The notes beneath the pieces were generated by a model. It had not been told where the DNA came from and did no database searches. It saw only the letters and a program-made list of their open reading frames with translations. The position numbers and the translations under genes were made by a program. This document shows, piece by piece, positions 45,512 to 55,157 of a DNA stretch of 64,000 bases (position 1 is its first letter; each line of letters opens with the position of its first letter). This stretch comes from Leptotrichia sp. HSP-342 (GTDB taxonomy: Bacteria; Fusobacteriota; Fusobacteriia; Fusobacteriales; Leptotrichiaceae). Where the stretch lies: the NCBI RefSeq assembly GCF_041199995.1, contig NZ_CP165646.1:1612001-1676000 (forward strand), given 5' to 3'.

Positions 45512-46744
45512 TTATTTATATTTTCTAAATGCTAAAACTGCATTGTGTCCGCCAAATCCTAGTGAACTTGACATTCCTACTTCAATATCTCTTTTAACTG
45601 GTTTGTTTGGTACATAATCTAAGTCACATAATGGATCTGGATTTTCATAATTTATTGTTGGAGGCATTATTCCTTCTGAAATCGCAAGTGCCAAGAATGC
45701 CGCCTCAATTCCACCTGCTCCACCTAATAAATGTCCTGTCGCACCTTTTGTAGAACTTACAGCAAGTTTGTACGCATGTTCTCCAAATGCTGTTTTTATT
45801 GCTTGTGTTTCATTTTTATCGTTTGCAGGTGTTGATGTTCCATGTGCATTAATGTATCCAACTTCCTCTGGTTTAATATTTCCTTGCTCCAAAGCCATTT
45901 TAAACGCTCTTGCCGCTCCTTCTCCACCATCAGATGGAGCTGTCATATGAAAAGCATCTCCTGTTTCTCCATATCCAACAACTTCTGCATAAATTTTTGC
46001 TCCACGTTTTTTAGCGTGTTCCAATTCTTCCAGCACTAGCACTCCAGCACCTTCCCCAAGTACAAATCCATCTCTATCCGCTGTAAATGGACGTGATGCA
46101 GTTTTAGGATCTGGATTAGTTGACAATGCTTTCAAGTTTGCAAATCCTGCTATTCCTGACGGAGTTACTGTTGCTTCTGTTCCTCCAGCTACCATTGCAT
46201 CAGCTTTTCCTAATAAAATTGCTTGAAAAGCATCTCCAATTGAGTTTGTTCCTGAAGCACAAGCTGTAACAACAGTCTTATTAGGCCCTTTTGCTCCAAT
46301 ATAGATTGAAGTATTTCCAGAAGCCATATTCAAGATTGCCGCTGGAATATAAAATGGCGATACTCTTTTAGGCCCTTTAGTAACAAGCTTTTCCACTTCC
46401 TGCTCAATTACATCCAGTCCTCCTATCCCTGAGCCAATAATCACTCCAATTCTATCAGCATTTTCTTCTGTAATTTCAAGTTTAGCATCTTCCAATGCTT
46501 CTTTAGAAGCCGCAATCGCAAATTGCGAAAATCTAGCTATTTTTTTCAATTCTTTTTTCTCAATATAATTTTCAGGCACAAAGTCTTTCACTTCTGCTGC
46601 AATGTGCACTGAATGCTCTGAAGTATCAAACTGTGTAATCTTATCAATTCCACATTCTCCAGCCAACAAATTTTTCCAAGCCTTATCTTTCCCAGTTCCC
46701 AACGGAGTTACCAGTCCTATTCCTGTAATCACTACTCTTCTCAT
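45512..46744 (-). CDS. fabF: Beta-ketoacyl-ACP synthase II
   Basis: 410 residues from ATG 46742-46744 (GAGAGGTG upstream); the frame reaches 46759. It condenses malonyl-ACP with acyl-ACP in fatty acid elongation. The active site is Cys162 in [13 protein letters not shown], with histidines in [13 protein letters not shown] and [12 protein letters not shown]. The conserved C-terminus is [17 protein letters not shown] ([16 protein letters not shown]). acpP lies upstream but is separated by 587 bp. Confidence 0.97.
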   Translation of the reverse strand: MRRVVITGIGLVTPLGTGKDKAWKNLLAGECGIDKITQFDTSEHSVHIAAEVKDFVPENYIEKKELKKIARFSQFAIAASKEALEDAKLEITEENADRIGVIIGSGIGGLDVIEQEVEKLVTKGPKRVSPFYIPAAILNMASGNTSIYIGAKGPNKTVVTACASGTNSIGDAFQAILLGKADAMVAGGTEATVTPSGIAGFANLKALSTNPDPKTASRPFTADRDGFVLGEGAGVLVLEELEHAKKRGAKIYAEVVGYGETGDAFHMTAPSDGGEGAARAFKMALEQGNIKPEEVGYINAHGTSTPANDKNETQAIKTAFGEHAYKLAVSSTKGATGHLLGGAGGIEAAFLALAISEGIMPPTINYENPDPLCDLDYVPNKPVKRDIEVGMSSSLGFGGHNAVLAFRKYK

Positions 46745-46854
46745 TAATACACCTCTCATTTTTTATTTTTTTATAATTCTAAATACAAATTTTAAGTTTT
46801 ATAAAATAAATTGTTATTAATAAAAGATTTTTTCTTTAATTTTTGTATATTTTT

Positions 46855-46905
46855 CTTTTTTTAAACGTAAAGGGGAGCAGTCGTCATCCCCTTTACAATC
46901 ACGAC
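46855..46905 (-). repeat. Two-hairpin element, copy E3 (hairpin 2 only)
   Basis: On the minus strand GTCGTGATT joins directly to GTAAAGGGGAT-GACGACTG-CTCCCCTTTAC (46867-46896), then GTTTAAAAAA. Compared with copy E2 the whole first hairpin and linker are missing between two GATT words, so this is a deletion derivative. Stem 2 keeps 10 pairs with one mismatch next to the loop. Confidence 0.7.
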
Positions 46906-46948
46906 GTTTTTAAATTAATTACAATAATTATGATACTGAAAATAATGA

Positions 46949-47130
46949 GCAAAATTTCGTTAGAAGGAAAAATAACTGTTTGAGATTTTGGAGTATATTT
47001 TAAATCATATACATTTTATTGATATTAAAATAACTTTGATTCAAAATCGAGTTTTATTTTTTCTTTATAAGAAAGTTTTGCGTAAAGCGGGGATGTAAGG
47101 GCATGGCGTCTGATGCCCTTACGTTAAAAA
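46949..47130 (+). repeat. Two-hairpin element, copy E4
   Basis: Hairpin 1 arms are GCAAAATTTCGTTAGAAGG... (46949-46975) and TTATTTTTTCTTTATAAGAA... (47054-47081); the loop carries CTGTTTGAG and ATCGAGTT. The linker is GCGTAAAGCGGGGAT. Hairpin 2 (47095-47122) is GTAAGGGCAT-GGCGTCTG-ATGCCCTTAC with 10 perfect pairs, then GTTAAAAAA. Closest to copy E1 but with a different, still perfectly paired stem 2. Confidence 0.78.
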
Positions 47131-47294
47131 ATATAAAAGAAAAAACAATTATTAACTAAAATAATCCATAATATAAAAAAACTTTTTACTAAATATGTTA
47201 AAAATAGATTACGTTAATTAATTTATTTTATTATTTTAAAATAATAACTTTTTTACAATAAGATTATTTTAACATTTTTTCATTTTTTTTTCAA

Positions 47295-47320
47295 TAAAAA
47301 AGGGGGGAAAGTCCCCCAAA
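47295..47320 (-). terminator. Terminator of acpP
   Basis: On the minus strand GGGGGACTTTCCCCCC is followed by TTTTTT, 12 bp after the acpP stop. Strong GC stem with a T-run. Confidence 0.85.
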
Positions 47321-47331
47321 AGTTTTATCTA

Positions 47332-47553
47332 TTATTTAGATTCGATGTATTCAATTACATCTTTAACTGTTTTAATTTTTTGTGCATCTTCATCAGGAAT
47401 TTCAATGTCAAATTCTTCTTCAAAAGCCATGATTAATTCAACTGTATCTAACGAATCTGCTCCTAAATCATCAACAAAAGATGCATCTTCAGTTACTTGA
47501 TCTTCGTCTACTCCTAATTGATCTACTACTATTGATTTAATTTTATCTAGCAT
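47332..47553 (-). CDS. acpP: Acyl carrier protein
   Basis: 73 residues, acidic. The phosphopantetheine attachment Ser34 is in [20 protein letters not shown]. It carries growing acyl chains in fatty acid synthesis. A GGAGGTGG site and a strong promoter (47588-47616) fit high expression. It is monocistronic, with its own terminator before fabF. Confidence 0.97.
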   Translation of the reverse strand: MLDKIKSIVVDQLGVDEDQVTEDASFVDDLGADSLDTVELIMAFEEEFDIEIPDEDAQKIKTVKDVIEYIESK

Positions 47554-47587
47554 TATAATGCCACCTCCATATTAATTTTCTAGAATT

Positions 47588-47616
47588 ATTATACCAAATG
47601 AATGTAAAAAATGCAA
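47588..47616 (-). promoter_or_regulatory. Promoter of acpP
   Basis: Minus strand -35 TTGCAT (47611-47616), 17-bp spacer, perfect -10 TATAAT (47588-47593), about 35 bp before the start codon. Confidence 0.8.
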
Positions 47617-47651
47617 CTAAAATTTATTAATAATAATGCAATTTTTTTAGT

Positions 47652-50600
47652 TTAGCTTAATAATTCCATTAATTCCTTATCACTCATTTCAAAAAGGACT
47701 TTCTCTCCATCTTTACTTTCTAGCAAATTCTCGCTTAATTGACGTTTATTTTCCTGAATTTTTATGATTTTTTCTTCAATCGTCCCTTCTGTCACAAGTT
47801 TTATAACTTGCACACTTTTTTTCTGTCCAATTCTATATGCCCTGTCACTTGCTTGATTTTCCACAGCAATATTCCACCATGGATCATAATGAATTACGAC
47901 ATCTGCTCCAACAAGATTTAATCCAGTCCCACCTGCTTTCAATGAAATTAATACAGCCTGTCTTTCTCCAGCATTAAATCTGTTACAAATCTCAACTCTT
48001 TCCTTTGACTTCACATTTCCGTCAATATAAAAGTATTCAATTCCCATATTTACAAGCTCTTTTTCAATTTCCTTCAAAGTTCCTACAAATTGTGAAAAAA
48101 TTAATAATCTATGCCCATTTTCTGTGATATCTGGAAGTAAATCCCGAAGCACTTCTATCTTTGCCACTTCACCTTTATAGTCTTCCTTGAACAAAGTTGG
48201 TGAATTGCAAATTTGCCTAAGCTTTGTTAAAATTGCAAGTATTTTCATTCTATTATTATCATTTTCATTAAATTTCTTCATTTCACTCTTAGCTTTTTTT
48301 ATATACGACATGTATAACTGTTTTTGTTCATTGCTCAATGTTACAACCATATTTGATTCGATTTTATCTGGCAATTCTGTGAGCACTTCTTTTTTTGTTC
48401 TTCTTAGTAAAAATGGAGCAATAATTTCACGTAAGTTGTGTATTTTCGAGGAATTTGGATTTACAATCGCTTCCTTATAAGTTTTTTTAAATTTTGTCAA
48501 ATTATCTAAATATCCTGGTATTACAAAATCAAAAATTGACCATAGTTCTAAAATATTATTTTCTACTGGCGTTCCTGTCAATGCAAAATTTACTTTGCTG
48601 TTGATTTTCATAACTGCCTTCTTTATCTGTGAAGTTGTAGTTTTTATATTTTGAGCCTCATCTAACACCACTACATCAAATTCTCTGCTCTTATATTCTT
48701 CAATATCATTTCTCAAAGCCTGATAAGTTGTTATTAAAAATCCCCTTGTTCTTCTTGAAATAATTTCCTTTCTTTGACCTGCTGTTCCTTCAATCAAGGT
48801 CGGTCTTATTCCTGTAAATTTAATAATTTCTTCCTTCCAGTTATACAATAATGAACTTGGTACAATGATTAAGGCTGAAAAACTTCTATTTTCTTGATAA
48901 ATCTCATTTAATAAAGAAATTGTCTGCAAAGTCTTACCAAGCCCCATATCATCTGCTAGAACTCCTCCAAATCCAATATCATACATATTTTTTAGCCAGT
49001 TAAATCCTAATTTTTGATACGGAAATAATTTTACATTTATATTATGTGGCTCAATTTCTTGCCGGTTTTTTATTTTATGGAACAAATCCTTAAATTCATC
49101 CATTTTTACAAGTTCTTCCTGAATATTTTTTGAAATTTGAGCAAGCTGTAGAGCTTTTATTTTAGAAATTTTATTTTCTCCAACTTTCAGATTAGAAATA
49201 GAATCTGTAATTCCAACCAGTTCTTCAATGCTTTTATTGGCAATTTTTACAAGTTCACCACTTGAAAGCGTTATATATTTCTGCTCATTTTTAATTGCTT
49301 CCATCACAATTTCAACATCATCAGCCTTTATTCCCTCAATATCAAAGCTGACATTCAAAAAGTTATTTTCGACTCTTTTTATTCCAATATGGACATCTAT
49401 ATTTCTTGCGCTTTTTATTTTATTGTCTAAATGAATTTTTACCTTGTCTGAATATTTTTTATCAATGTATTCTGAAATTTTCCCTAGTCCTTCATAGTTA
49501 ACATTATAAGTCCCTTCGGTTAATTCCATATTTGTAGCCGAATAACTTTCTACAAGTTTTCTTAATTCCTTAAATAAGTCTATATTTTTTCTTGGAATAA
49601 AATATTTTCCATTTTTATTTATTGCACAAATAGTATTTGACAGATTAATCTTCACTACTTCCTTTTCATCAGTTTCTGAAACAAAAATATGAATATTTCC
49701 ATCTTCTTCAATATATTCAGCAACATTTACATTCTCATATCTCAAAACTGCTCCCAGCTTCTGATTATCCTCAAACGAAATCTGATTAAATAAATCTGTA
49801 TCCAGAAAATCAAATTTCCCAAAAAATCTTTCCTCATTCGCATCCATCTTAAAGACTTTCGTTGTATCATTTGAAAAAGAATAAAATGGGCTATTTTCCG
49901 AGATTTTTTCTATATTTCTCATCATAATTCTGCCATTTTCGACTACAAATAAAGGTTCATAACTGCTCATTATCTGTTTTTGCTCCCCTAACAAAATAAG
50001 ATTTTTTCCTTTTTCCATAGCTACAAGCAGTTTGTTTAAAAGCATTTCATATACTTTCAAACCTTTTTTATCTTTAATTCCGCTATCTATAACACTTTGA
50101 ATCTCTTTGCTGTATTCGTAAATTGCATTGATTATTTTTTTATTTGTTTCATTGAAAAAACAGTTCTTAGGGCTGTAAGTAATTTTAGATGTAACTTCAT
50201 ATTCCCTTTCTTTCACAATAGCCTCAATAAACTTCAAAATATCTTTTACATAATATATTTTCTTAAATCCTGTCTTTATTCGCAAAATATAGTCTGGCAC
50301 ATTATTTTCCTGATTATAGTCATACCCATATTTATAGTCGCTATAACTTCCTTCATCAATTTCTATTTCCAGTCTCATTTCCTGTTTTTCATCAGCTTGA
50401 ATATTTTCGATTTCTAGATGAAGATTATAAATTTCATTAATTTTTTTAGAAATACTTTCAACATTTTCCAATATTTCCTCATTTATTTTCTTTTTTTGAA
50501 AATCTATATTCTCTTTTTCAATTTCATCTTTTACAGCTTTTTCAGTATTTGTTTCAATTGTTTCAAATTTAATTTCCAAATTTTTATTTTTTTTATCAAA

Positions 50601-51164
50601 ATTTGTAAATGCACCATTTTGAATATTTTCCTCTTTTTCAAAAGTTTCAGCTGTTTTATCTAATTTTTTTGTATTTTCACTTTTTAGTTTTAATCTCTGT
50701 CTTGATTTATTTTTATTATCATTTTCTGAATTTTTCACAGTAGCTTTTTCAGTTCTAATATTTTGCTCTTTTTCCTTAATTTTAGCTATTTTTTTATTGT
50801 CTTCCTCAAAATCATCTTCAAACATCATTTCAATTTCATCTGTCCCAATAACTTTTGAAATTTTTTCTGAATGATCTGCCATCATCCCCAAAGTTACAAC
50901 GTGTTTACAACAATTTTTCTTATTATTCTTAAAAAACATGCAATCACAGTTTGCTTCGATAAATTCCCCTTTTTTCTGTTCTACCGTAATTGATGTCTTA
51001 CAAAGGCTGTTTTCCTTGTACTCACCTTCCACCGTTATAAAATTTCCGTCAGCGAAAAGTGCAGTTATATTCCCCAAACTTTTATTATAATATTCCTGTC
51101 CAATTACAAAAATGCTTGGTGTTATCTGTTTTTTCAATTCTAACGAAATACTATTCTCTCTCAT
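47652..51164 (-). CDS. SNF2-family helicase with N-terminal SWIM zinc finger
   Basis: 1170 residues from ATG 51162-51164 (GGGAGAG upstream; the frame reaches 51209). The SWIM domain is CDCMFFKNNKKNCCKHVVTL near residues 75-95. It is followed by a Lys/Glu/Asn-rich linker to about 260 and a bacterial SNF2-associated region. The helicase has GVLADDMGLGKTLQTISLL (Walker A), VVLDEAQNIK (DEAQ box), LTGTPVENNILELWSIFDF, and motifs V-VI (LKAGGTGLNLVGADVVIHYD, DRAYRIGQKKSVQV). It moves along double-stranded DNA or remodels protein-DNA complexes; exact role unknown. Confidence 0.93.
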   Translation of the reverse strand: MRENSISLELKKQITPSIFVIGQEYYNKSLGNITALFADGNFITVEGEYKENSLCKTSITVEQKKGEFIEANCDCMFFKNNKKNCCKHVVTLGMMADHSEKISKVIGTDEIEMMFEDDFEEDNKKIAKIKEKEQNIRTEKATVKNSENDNKNKSRQRLKLKSENTKKLDKTAETFEKEENIQNGAFTNFDKKNKNLEIKFETIETNTEKAVKDEIEKENIDFQKKKINEEILENVESISKKINEIYNLHLEIENIQADEKQEMRLEIEIDEGSYSDYKYGYDYNQENNVPDYILRIKTGFKKIYYVKDILKFIEAIVKEREYEVTSKITYSPKNCFFNETNKKIINAIYEYSKEIQSVIDSGIKDKKGLKVYEMLLNKLLVAMEKGKNLILLGEQKQIMSSYEPLFVVENGRIMMRNIEKISENSPFYSFSNDTTKVFKMDANEERFFGKFDFLDTDLFNQISFEDNQKLGAVLRYENVNVAEYIEEDGNIHIFVSETDEKEVVKINLSNTICAINKNGKYFIPRKNIDLFKELRKLVESYSATNMELTEGTYNVNYEGLGKISEYIDKKYSDKVKIHLDNKIKSARNIDVHIGIKRVENNFLNVSFDIEGIKADDVEIVMEAIKNEQKYITLSSGELVKIANKSIEELVGITDSISNLKVGENKISKIKALQLAQISKNIQEELVKMDEFKDLFHKIKNRQEIEPHNINVKLFPYQKLGFNWLKNMYDIGFGGVLADDMGLGKTLQTISLLNEIYQENRSFSALIIVPSSLLYNWKEEIIKFTGIRPTLIEGTAGQRKEIISRRTRGFLITTYQALRNDIEEYKSREFDVVVLDEAQNIKTTTSQIKKAVMKINSKVNFALTGTPVENNILELWSIFDFVIPGYLDNLTKFKKTYKEAIVNPNSSKIHNLREIIAPFLLRRTKKEVLTELPDKIESNMVVTLSNEQKQLYMSYIKKAKSEMKKFNENDNNRMKILAILTKLRQICNSPTLFKEDYKGEVAKIEVLRDLLPDITENGHRLLIFSQFVGTLKEIEKELVNMGIEYFYIDGNVKSKERVEICNRFNAGERQAVLISLKAGGTGLNLVGADVVIHYDPWWNIAVENQASDRAYRIGQKKSVQVIKLVTEGTIEEKIIKIQENKRQLSENLLESKDGEKVLFEMSDKELMELLS

Positions 51165-51303
51165 ATCTCTCCCTACTTTTATTTTTAAAAAAAATCTTTT
51201 AATTCTCAACTTTCCTCTTTTACAATTCCCCCAATAGATTCCGTTATTCTATCAAAAAATTAATGACATAATAAAAAACTATTCAGAATTTTAAAATCTA
51301 AAT

Positions 51304-51858
51304 TTAAATAGATTTCATCATTATTATTGCATTTTCATTATTCCCATAATAATTTTTTCTTATAGAAATTTCTTCAAATCCAATTTTTTTATAAAGTTTT
51401 AGTGCTTTTTCATTATTTTCATTAACTTCCAGCAAAAATTTATCTCCTGAAAAATGTATATTTTTAATTCTTTTATTTTCATTATCCTTAATCAAATTTT
51501 TCATACTTTCAATTAACAATTTTTCACCAAAACCTTGTCCTTGATATTCTTTTTTTATTGCTATCTCAAAAATATCTATGCTCTCTATTGTACCATAAAA
51601 TGCGACATATCCCAACATATTTTTTTCAAATTTTTCATTTTTACCAAAATCTGTTTTTTCTTTTTGACTTTTTTCAAAAATTTTATTTTTATCTTCTTTT
51701 TTTAATTTTTCTATAAAAATATTTTCTCTCATAAAATTAAATAAGCAGTATATCTCATACTGCTCACTTAACATCATTTCAGAAAAATATTTATCTTCAA
51801 CTTTATTTTTAAAGTTCTCATTATGAATTTTAACCAATTCATCGACAATATTTTTCAT
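51304..51858 (-). CDS. RimI-like GNAT acetyltransferase
   Basis: About 184 residues from ATG 51856-51858 (GGAG six bases upstream); longer starts at 51870 and 51921 exist. The acetyl-CoA motif is FEIAIKKEYQGQGFGEKLLI and the C-terminal part is LEVNENNEKALKLYKKIGFEEI, as in RimI (N-acetylation of ribosomal protein S18 in E. coli). A Lys-rich insertion (KKEDKNKIFEKSQKEKTDF) is unusual. The substrate is unproven. Confidence 0.82.
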   Translation of the reverse strand: MKNIVDELVKIHNENFKNKVEDKYFSEMMLSEQYEIYCLFNFMRENIFIEKLKKEDKNKIFEKSQKEKTDFGKNEKFEKNMLGYVAFYGTIESIDIFEIAIKKEYQGQGFGEKLLIESMKNLIKDNENKRIKNIHFSGDKFLLEVNENNEKALKLYKKIGFEEISIRKNYYGNNENAIIMMKSI

Positions 51859-51944
51859 TTTATTCTCCATCTTTTCTTTAACTTTATCAAACTCTTCTTT
51901 AATTATTAAAAACAAATACACTTATAAATGTAAATGCTCTTAAA

Positions 51945-53609
51945 TTATAATAGCCCAATTCTAGTCAACGGCCACCATCTTACAAGCAACTCACCCTTAA
52001 TTCTTGGCTCTGCTACAAGTCCAAAGTATCTTGTGTCGTGACTATTTGCAGTGTTATCTCCCATAGCCATGTAATAATTAGTATCAAGTGTTATGGTTTC
52101 TCCATTTAACAACTTCTTAAACAATTCATCATTATACTTAAAGTCCATAATTGGCATAACCATTTCATCTCTACCTTCAACTTTTAAAGTAAACGTATAG
52201 TATTTATTAGTTAGTACATCATCAGGACTAGCTTTATACACATCATTGCTTCCTATTATATCTTTGAAATTCTTATCTGTCTTTACTAAATCCAAAAACT
52301 CTTTTCCACTTAATTTTTTGTAACCTTTTCCATCATAGTAACTCTTCCAGTCGATTTCTCCAACAAGGCCACCTTTTTCTACTTCAAAAAATTTCTTATC
52401 AATTGCAATAATTTTATCTAATTTTACTTTATCACCTTTTTTAGGAATATAAATTTTATTATTCATAAGAATTCCTTCTGGCAAATATAATTTTTGAGGT
52501 GTTATTCTTTTTAAAATTTCTGATTCCTGTCCATTTATTATCATTGCTCCACCAACTTCTTGAACTTGATGATCCTGTAACTCTTTTTCATATCTTGCTT
52601 CTTCAAGTTTGTCATGTTTTTCATCGCCAGTATATTCAATTTTTGGTTCGTTATCAAGATTTGCAATTTTAAACTCTGTTATCGTCATTTTCCCTTTTGC
52701 AATTTGTAAAGTATCCCCAGCTGCTCCAACTATTCTTTTTGTAAACATCAATTTATTTTCCATCGGCTCTTTAAAGGCAATTATCTGTCCAACTTTAGGG
52801 CGTGAAAAATGATATTTAACCATATTTGTAAAAACTCTATCTTGAATCCTAATTGTAGGTTCCATTGAACCTGTAGGAATTACATAATTTCCTATATAAA
52901 ACATTTGTATCAGTCCCACTAAAATAATCGCAACTAGAGCATTATCAATTCTTGAAAGTGCTTTCCCAAATGTACTTCTTTTTCTTTTTTCTCTTTTAAT
53001 TCTCTCTTCTACTGTAATATTTTCCTTTGGAAACATTTTTTTAAAAATTTCTTCTGTGCTCTCATTCTTTACTTTTGCTTCAGTCAATATCTTTTCCATT
53101 TTTTTATTTCCATACACAGCTTCCTTTAAAATCATTTGTTCATCAATTTTTTCTTTTGGTAAATCTTTAAACAAATAAATAAGAATCAATGAAATTACAA
53201 CATTTATTCCCAAATAAATATGAAAATTTATATCCATAATATTAAACATCAATCTGCTCAAAAACAACATTATAAGATTAAGCAAAAAAATCCATTCATG
53301 CTCTCTTCTTAGAACATAAACTATTAAATTTATGATAAACACTCCATAAATTCCCCAAACTTTTATAAAAATATCAGAATCTGGTGTTTTATCAACAATC
53401 ACAAAAAATACTGATGTAATAATTAATGCAACTATTGTCAATATATTCCCTGCAACAAAACTTCCATTGCTTCTCTCAAGTGAAATTTTCTGCAATATTT
53501 CATCTTCTTTAGTTCTTATCCAATGTATAACCTGTTTTTCCTTAAAAAAGAAAAATAACAGAAATAACGTTGCAATAAGATAAAATACTCCCCACAATAA
53601 CATATTCAT
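51945..53609 (-). CDS. lepB: Signal peptidase I with a large N-terminal membrane extension
   Basis: 554 residues, about twice the usual size. Catalytic marks: Ser248 in YVIPTGSMEPTI, Lys291 in FTKRIVGAAGDT, and the C-terminal MGDNTANSHDTRYFG. Before it are five extra membrane segments (about 1-22, 54-72, 80-100, 106-124, 128-148) and a cytoplasmic Lys/Glu stretch (150-215). The last helix (223-241) is the usual LepB anchor. It cuts signal peptides of exported proteins. GGAGAGG precedes the ATG. Confidence 0.93.
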   Translation of the reverse strand: MNMLLWGVFYLIATLFLLFFFFKEKQVIHWIRTKEDEILQKISLERSNGSFVAGNILTIVALIITSVFFVIVDKTPDSDIFIKVWGIYGVFIINLIVYVLRREHEWIFLLNLIMLFLSRLMFNIMDINFHIYLGINVVISLILIYLFKDLPKEKIDEQMILKEAVYGNKKMEKILTEAKVKNESTEEIFKKMFPKENITVEERIKREKRKRSTFGKALSRIDNALVAIILVGLIQMFYIGNYVIPTGSMEPTIRIQDRVFTNMVKYHFSRPKVGQIIAFKEPMENKLMFTKRIVGAAGDTLQIAKGKMTITEFKIANLDNEPKIEYTGDEKHDKLEEARYEKELQDHQVQEVGGAMIINGQESEILKRITPQKLYLPEGILMNNKIYIPKKGDKVKLDKIIAIDKKFFEVEKGGLVGEIDWKSYYDGKGYKKLSGKEFLDLVKTDKNFKDIIGSNDVYKASPDDVLTNKYYTFTLKVEGRDEMVMPIMDFKYNDELFKKLLNGETITLDTNYYMAMGDNTANSHDTRYFGLVAEPRIKGELLVRWWPLTRIGLL

Positions 53610-53660
53610 AATTTTTCCTCTCCTAAATTTATAATTTTTAAATTTTTTAGTTTTTATAAA

Positions 53661-53687
53661 AAATAAAAAGCTAGCATTTTGCTAGCC
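53661..53687 (-). terminator. Terminator of rplS
   Basis: Minus strand GCTAGC-AAAAT-GCTAGC then TTTTTATTTT, 8 bp after the rplS stop and before lepB. Confidence 0.85.
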
Positions 53688-53693
53688 TTGAAG

Positions 53694-54044
53694 CTACTTT
53701 CTAATTTCTTTAATTCTAGCAGCTTTTCCTGATAAGTTTCTCAAGTAGTATAATTTAGATCTTCTTACTTTACCAATTCTCTTAACTTCGATTTTTTCTA
53801 CTAATGGAGAATTTAAAGGAATGATTCTTTCTACACCGATTCCTGAAGATACTTTTCTAACTGTGAAGTTTTTAGCAACACTTCCACCAGAAACTCTAAT
53901 AACTACACCTTCAAAAACCTGTATTCTTTCTTTGTTTCCCTCTTTTACTTTGTAGTGAACTGCAACTGTATCCCCTGCTTTAAATTGAGGTACATCAGCC
54001 TTTAAGTAATTTTTTTCTACTAATTCGATTAATTTCTCTTTCAA
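53694..54044 (-). CDS. rplS: Ribosomal protein L19
   Basis: 116 residues from TTG 54042-54044, which has GGGAG 8 bases upstream; the in-frame GTG at 54053 lies against the Shine-Dalgarno and is less likely. The product begins [20 protein letters not shown] and contains [65 protein letters not shown]. It sits at the 30S-50S interface. Confidence 0.96.
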   Translation of the reverse strand: MKEKLIELVEKNYLKADVPQFKAGDTVAVHYKVKEGNKERIQVFEGVVIRVSGGSVAKNFTVRKVSSGIGVERIIPLNSPLVEKIEVKRIGKVRRSKLYYLRNLSGKAARIKEIRK

Positions 54045-54147
54045 GAAATTCACTCCCTTCTTTCTAAGACATTCTTTCTATCTATACCAATCTCACCGAT
54101 TCAAAAACTTTTCTTGCTTATAAATCCTTTACAAAACTGGTAGCAAC

Positions 54148-54172
54148 AATAAAAGCGGAATATCCTTTTATT
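54148..54172 (-). promoter_or_regulatory. Hairpin at the 5' end of the rplS leader
   Basis: Minus strand AATAAAAG-GATATTCCG-CTTTTATT, an 8-bp stem just after the expected transcription start of rplS, leaving about 100 nt to the gene. L19 leaders that bind their own protein are known in Firmicutes; I cannot match this one to that family. Confidence 0.45.
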
Positions 54173-54185
54173 CAATAACTTATTA

Positions 54186-54214
54186 AGTTTATCACATTTT
54201 CCATTAATTTTCAA
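54186..54214 (-). promoter_or_regulatory. Promoter of rplS
   Basis: Minus strand -35 TTGAAA (54209-54214), 17-bp spacer, -10 TAAACT (54186-54191), giving a leader of about 130 nt. Confidence 0.65.
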
Positions 54215-54392
54215 TACAATTACAAAAAATTTTTCAACTTTTTTAAAATTTTTAAAATCATATTCTTTTTTCCTATAAATACTTTTTTTAATCTAAATAT
54301 TTCAAACTCAAAAATTATAACTCTCAAATTACTACATTTATTCAATATTTAATTATAAATTTCAAGCTATAGGTTATCGGATTGATTTAGTG

Positions 54393-55157
54393 TTATTTAA
54401 TATAACCTTTATCCCTGTATTCAAAATATTCTTTTGGTATTTCATCCTTAAAAAGATTCATAACAAAATCATATAATTCTTTTTCTGTTCCTTCTAAATC
54501 TTCGCTGACTTTATGCACTACTCCATTTCCAGTTATTATCGTCACCATATCTTTTGGACTATTTATAGAATAATCAAAACCATCTTTCAATTTTTCATGT
54601 TCATGGTAATGTTTGTATAATAAATCTGTTAAGTTTTTCGTTTTAAAAAATACTTTGGTCTCCAACGTGTTATCAGGATTTATAAAATACAGTTCAAGTT
54701 TCACCACTTCCATTATACTTTCTTTAACATATCCTACTGATGATACTTTCCCAAAAAGGAATCTTTTTTTATTTTTTAGCTTTAGTGGTATATTAGAATA
54801 AAGAGTATCCAAAAAATTTGCATCTGTCAAACTATCGAAGGTTATATCTTTTAAAATAGAAAAATTTTGTCCACGATTGTCTATTATTCGATAATCAACT
54901 TTTTCTAAAGTCTTAAAATACATCAAAAATAAATATTTCGTTTGTTTAGCAGAACGTAATGAATATTCTAATAGTCCAGTATTATACCAGAGTTCATCAT
55001 ATGGGGGCTTTTTAAAATCTATATTTCTTTTATTTAAAAACTTTAATACATTTGGATCATTTTCATCTATGTCCTTTATTTCTTCTGTAGAAGAATAGCC
55101 TATATTTACAGAAAAGAATATTAATAATATTACTAATTTAATTAATTTAAAATTCAT
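54393..55157 (-). CDS. Secreted protein of unknown family
   Basis: 254 residues from ATG 55155-55157 (GAGAGGTG upstream; 55169 is a weaker start). The signal peptide MNFKLIKLVILLIFFSVNIG ends YSS. The mature protein starts with an acidic segment (EEIKDIDENDPNVLKFLNKR) and has no cysteine lipobox. Aromatic-rich strands (KYLFLMYFKTLEKVDYRIID) alternate with helices. Its start overlaps the end of the upstream ORF by 11 bp, suggesting a pair. No family recognised. Confidence 0.75.
   Translation of the reverse strand: MNFKLIKLVILLIFFSVNIGYSSTEEIKDIDENDPNVLKFLNKRNIDFKKPPYDELWYNTGLLEYSLRSAKQTKYLFLMYFKTLEKVDYRIIDNRGQNFSILKDITFDSLTDANFLDTLYSNIPLKLKNKKRFLFGKVSSVGYVKESIMEVVKLELYFINPDNTLETKVFFKTKNLTDLLYKHYHEHEKLKDGFDYSINSPKDMVTIITGNGVVHKVSEDLEGTEKELYDFVMNLFKDEIPKEYFEYRDKGYIK

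Larger units (their letters stand above)
46745..47331. other. 587-bp intergenic region between acpP and fabF
   Basis: No gene. It contains two members of the two-hairpin element family in opposite orientation (46855-46905 minus, 46949-47130 plus), an AT-rich strip 47131-47290, and the acpP terminator at 47295. A fabF promoter was not confidently found. Confidence 0.7.
54045..54392. other. 348-bp region: rplS leader plus AT-rich spacer
   Basis: 54045-54180 is the rplS 5' leader. 54215-54392 is AT-rich, upstream of the promoter and behind the unknown secreted gene, and I see no gene in it. Confidence 0.6.
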
